Shown piece after piece: positions 61,585 through 64,000 of a stretch of DNA of 64,000 bases (its first letter is position 1; every line of letters begins with the position of its first letter). The notes under the pieces were generated by a model. That model saw only the letters and a program-made list of their open reading frames with translations. It was not told the DNA's origin and ran no database searches. The DNA comes from Ilumatobacteraceae bacterium. Its GTDB lineage: Bacteria > Actinomycetota > Acidimicrobiia > Acidimicrobiales > Ilumatobacteraceae. The stretch spans positions 1-64,000 of the forward strand of contig JAOBWK010000056.1 of the NCBI GenBank assembly GCA_025463305.1, read 5' to 3'. The translations under genes were made by a program, and so were the position numbers.

Positions 61585-63480
61585 GTGATCGACAGGGACG
61601 GGCGTGGCGAGGGCGATGCGCTCGTCCACTTCGACGCGTCCGCGTCGGTCGTGTTCACCGTCGCCTGCCACCTCAGCGCCGGTCGTCCGACGGCCGCGCT
61701 GCGCCTGCTCGTCGACACGTACACGGAGGAGCGGGCGGGCGACATCGACACGCTCGTGCTCACCGCACACCGGCTCTCTGCATCGCGACCGACACCGCCG
61801 ATCGAACCGCTGACGGTGCCGCCCGGTGACGCGCCACGCGCGGGCGTCGTGGCCGAGCTCTCGCCGCTGGAGCGCGTCGTGCTGAGCATCGTCGAGATCG
61901 AGCACGCCGACCTCGGCATCGCTGTGGCCGCCTTGGACATCACCGCCGAAGACGCCACCCACGCGCTCGATGCAGCCCGCGTCGCGGTCGCCGACACCGG
62001 CTCGACCGGAGCTCAGGCGTTCGCGGCCACCGAGATCTGGCTCGACGACGCGATGCGCGCAAGCGCTCGGGCGTTGGTGCAGCGCGGCGCCACCACGACA
62101 GCGATCACCGGCGAGACGCCCGACGCCACGCCGGCGACCCGCACGACGGCGCATTCGCGACGTCGTCCGCGGTCGACGCAACGGACGTGGGTCAGCGTTG
62201 CAGTGGTCGCCGCGTGCGTGATCGGCGCGGCGGTCGCGTGGCGGCTGACCGGTCCGACCACCCGTCCGTCCAACGGCTCGTCGACCCCCGTGTCGACCCT
62301 GCCGTCGCCGGCGACGAACGTCGCATCGGGACTGCCGTCCGGAGCGGCTGGCTCGCTCGAGCTCGCGTCGTACGAGCCGCTCGCCGGGGTCACCGACGAG
62401 TCCGTGATCACGATGGCCACCGGGCTGACCGACATCGAACCGGCGCGTCCCGACGCCATCGTCCGCTTCGCCGACGGCCGGATCGGCCTGTCGTGGACCG
62501 GACCGTGCAACCGCCCGGCCGCCGCCGTGCAGGTCGGCAATGGCATCGCCGGTGTCGTGACGCTGCGGCTGCTCACCGGGTCGTTCCGCGTCGTCAGCTG
62601 CTTCGGCATGCCGACCCACTGGACCGCGGTGGTGCCACTCCCCGCCGACGCCGCGCCCGGACGCATCGTGCCGAGCATGACGGGCGCCGGTCTGTCGGCC
62701 CCGTTCGACGGCTACTCGGCGGTCGACTCCGCGTCGGACGAGACGTCGCTGCACGAGAACGGGTCGGCCGGATACGGGTCGGCGCTGCTCGATGCCGACG
62801 ATCATCCGTGGGCGTTCACCCGGGACTGCTCCACACTCGACCGGATCCGCTACCCGGCGCCCGACGTGCGCGCCGCGCCGACGTTCTACGCGGTTCGACT
62901 CGGCGCTCCGACGGGATCATGCCCGAGCACCAGCAAGACGCCGCACCTCGTCGGCCCGTCCGGTGAGGAGTTCCCCTACGCACCGCACCGCGACGGGGGC
63001 ACCACTGCCGTGCCCGCCGACTGCCACGGCCCCGCCGGCTCCGGCACGAACATCGACGCCTCGACGCCGGCGACGGATGCAGCAGGCGACGTCGTCACCA
63101 CCTGGGACGGCTGCTCCGTCTCGCCGGCGTTCGTGATCGTCACTCGCCCCACCTTCGCGTGCGGCGGGGCGACCGCGGTGATCGTCACGTTCGGCGACCC
63201 CATCGGCCGGCCGATCGAGGGCGAGACCCATGCGAACGTGTTCATCCGCGATCCCGACGGCGTCGTCGGTGGTCAGGTCGCGCCACTGCTCCCGTCGGTG
63301 GCGATGCCCGACGACAGCGCCGACACCGGCGTCCGGATCGGTAGTGATCGGTTGTGGCTCGCGTCCTCGACGCCGAACGCGCTCTACGTCGTCACGGACC
63401 ACGGCGTGCAGCGTTGGCCGCGGTTCACCCCGTTCTCCGACACTTGCGCAGCCGGGTCGACACCGTCGCCGCAGCAGTAA
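61585..63480 (+). CDS. Membrane-anchored protein with ECF-sigma-like cytoplasmic part
   Basis: 631 residues. The cytoplasmic part (1-195) looks like a worn ECF sigma factor: a region-2-like stretch (SVVFTVACHLSAGRPTAALR, then LVDTYTEE and LVLTAHRLS) and a region-4-like stretch (LSPLERVVLSIVEIEHADLG, then ALDITAEDATHALDAARVAV). One helix follows (about 196-217, WVSVAVVAACVIGAAVAW), then a Ser/Thr/Pro linker and an extracytoplasmic domain of about 390 residues with several Cys and no family I recognise. GTG start. It faces the DUF3592-like gene. A DNA-binding or decoy-sigma role is possible; none is proven. Confidence 0.7.
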   Translation: MIDRDGRGEGDALVHFDASASVVFTVACHLSAGRPTAALRLLVDTYTEERAGDIDTLVLTAHRLSASRPTPPIEPLTVPPGDAPRAGVVAELSPLERVVLSIVEIEHADLGIAVAALDITAEDATHALDAARVAVADTGSTGAQAFAATEIWLDDAMRASARALVQRGATTTAITGETPDATPATRTTAHSRRRPRSTQRTWVSVAVVAACVIGAAVAWRLTGPTTRPSNGSSTPVSTLPSPATNVASGLPSGAAGSLELASYEPLAGVTDESVITMATGLTDIEPARPDAIVRFADGRIGLSWTGPCNRPAAAVQVGNGIAGVVTLRLLTGSFRVVSCFGMPTHWTAVVPLPADAAPGRIVPSMTGAGLSAPFDGYSAVDSASDETSLHENGSAGYGSALLDADDHPWAFTRDCSTLDRIRYPAPDVRAAPTFYAVRLGAPTGSCPSTSKTPHLVGPSGEEFPYAPHRDGGTTAVPADCHGPAGSGTNIDASTPATDAAGDVVTTWDGCSVSPAFVIVTRPTFACGGATAVIVTFGDPIGRPIEGETHANVFIRDPDGVVGGQVAPLLPSVAMPDDSADTGVRIGSDRLWLASSTPNALYVVTDHGVQRWPRFTPFSDTCAAGSTPSPQQ

Positions 63481-63483
63481 CCT
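63478..63483 (+). promoter_or_regulatory. -10 element of the FAA-hydrolase gene
   Basis: TAACCT ends seven bases before the ATG at 63491 and includes the stop codon of the preceding gene. Confidence 0.45.
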
Positions 63484-63490
63484 CGCCCGC

Positions 63491-64000
63491 ATGCGCTTGG
63501 TGACGATTCGGACAGGGACCGGCACGCGTGCCGGTCGGGTGGAGGGTGAGTCGGTCGTCGTGCTCGACGCCCGCGACGTGAACGAGCTGCTCGACGATCC
63601 CGACTGGCGCTCCGCCGCGGCGGCCGGCGGCGAGACCATCGCGTTCGATCCGACGCAGCTCGCGCCCGTCGTGCCGCGGCCGCCGAAGATCATCTGCCTC
63701 GGCCTCAACTATATGGGCCACATCCGCGAGATGGGCCACGACGTGCCGGCTCATCCGACGATCTTCGCCAAGTACACCAGCTCGCTGATCGGACCCCGCG
63801 ACGAGATCGAGATGCCAGCCGTCGTGCACAGCATGGACTGGGAGGTCGAGCTCGGCGTCGTCATCGGGACGCCGGCTCGCAACGTCGGCGTCGAGTCCGC
63901 GCTCGATCACGTCGCCGGCTACACCATCGTCAACGACATCAGCGCCCGCGACTGGCAGCGACGAACCACGCAGTTCCTGCAGGGCAAGACGTTCGAGCAC
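63491..64000 (+). CDS. Fumarylacetoacetate-hydrolase-family protein (N-terminal part)
   Basis: 170 codons to the window edge. PKIICLGLNYMGHIREMG, IFAKYTSSLIGPRDEI, and DWEVELGVVIGTPARNV with VNDISARDWQRRTTQFLQGK show the FAH catalytic fold and its metal-binding acidic residues (the E-x-E pair in WEVELGVV). Family enzymes cleave fumarylacetoacetate or decarboxylate or hydrolyse aromatic ring-cleavage products. ATG set by the -10 seven bases upstream. Confidence 0.88.
   Translation, partial: MRLVTIRTGTGTRAGRVEGESVVVLDARDVNELLDDPDWRSAAAAGGETIAFDPTQLAPVVPRPPKIICLGLNYMGHIREMGHDVPAHPTIFAKYTSSLIGPRDEIEMPAVVHSMDWEVELGVVIGTPARNVGVESALDHVAGYTIVNDISARDWQRRTTQFLQGKTFEH

Overview
High-GC DNA (roughly 70 percent G+C) with GTG/TTG starts, many TetR/MarR-type regulators, FAD- and CoA-type degradation enzymes, a mycothiol-dependent-enzyme family member and c-di-GMP proteins points to a chromosomal segment of an actinobacterium. 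The mix of TauD dioxygenases, D-aminoacylase-like amidohydrolases and secreted proteins with LDTR repeats makes class Acidimicrobiia (Ilumatobacter-like) my best guess; this is inference, no rRNA is present. I see no tRNA, rRNA, IS element, prophage or CRISPR array. Coding density is very high and no gene-free stretch reaches 300 bases.

Layout. 1-2.6 kb: start of a solute-binding lipoprotein gene (minus strand, cut by the window edge) facing an ArsR/AHSA1/DUF899 operon. 2.4-7.4 kb: an MFS efflux pump fused to a TetR-like domain, a crotonase, a LOG-family protein and a decayed nuclease-like gene. 7.4-12.1 kb: SDRs with a MarR regulator, two 2-oxoglutarate/Fe(II) oxygenases and a TetR. 12.1-16 kb: PadR-controlled FtsX-type ABC exporter with a 12-codon upstream ORF. 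16-23 kb: secreted LDTR-repeat arylsulfotransferase-like protein, aldo/keto reductase, PAS-GGDEF, DUF2207. 23-32.6 kb: a catabolic island (class II aldolase, amidohydrolase, two TauD oxygenases, two D-aminoacylase-like enzymes, two TetR, one XRE-cupin). 32.6-37.7 kb: DsbB-like/thioredoxin-like pair and a VOC-TetR-P450-phosphotransferase operon. 37.7-44.5 kb: aldehyde dehydrogenase, GntR, MFS, zinc-less MDR, DoxX, mycothiol-type enzyme, and a UPF0016 metal transporter behind a yybP-ykoY (Mn2+) riboswitch. 44.5-52 kb: small nickel-binding-like protein, LAL-type LuxR, GH1, GGDEF-EAL, DUF1684. 52-58.6 kb: YkgJ-like protein, DrrAB-type ABC exporter, DMT exporter with MarR, BrkB, topoisomerase IB. 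58.6-64 kb: secreted LDTR-repeat SGNH hydrolase, two membrane proteins (one with an ECF-sigma-like cytoplasmic part) and the start of an FAA-hydrolase gene.

Two regulatory themes run through the window. First, at 18 starts a -10-like TANNNT hexamer ends 6 to 8 bases before the start codon, so the mRNA would begin at or next to the start codon (leaderless). Second, nearly every regulator gene has a perfect inverted repeat over its own promoter or start codon, usually shared with a divergent enzyme or transporter gene. The genes look like a set of small, locally controlled catabolic and efflux units rather than one long pathway.
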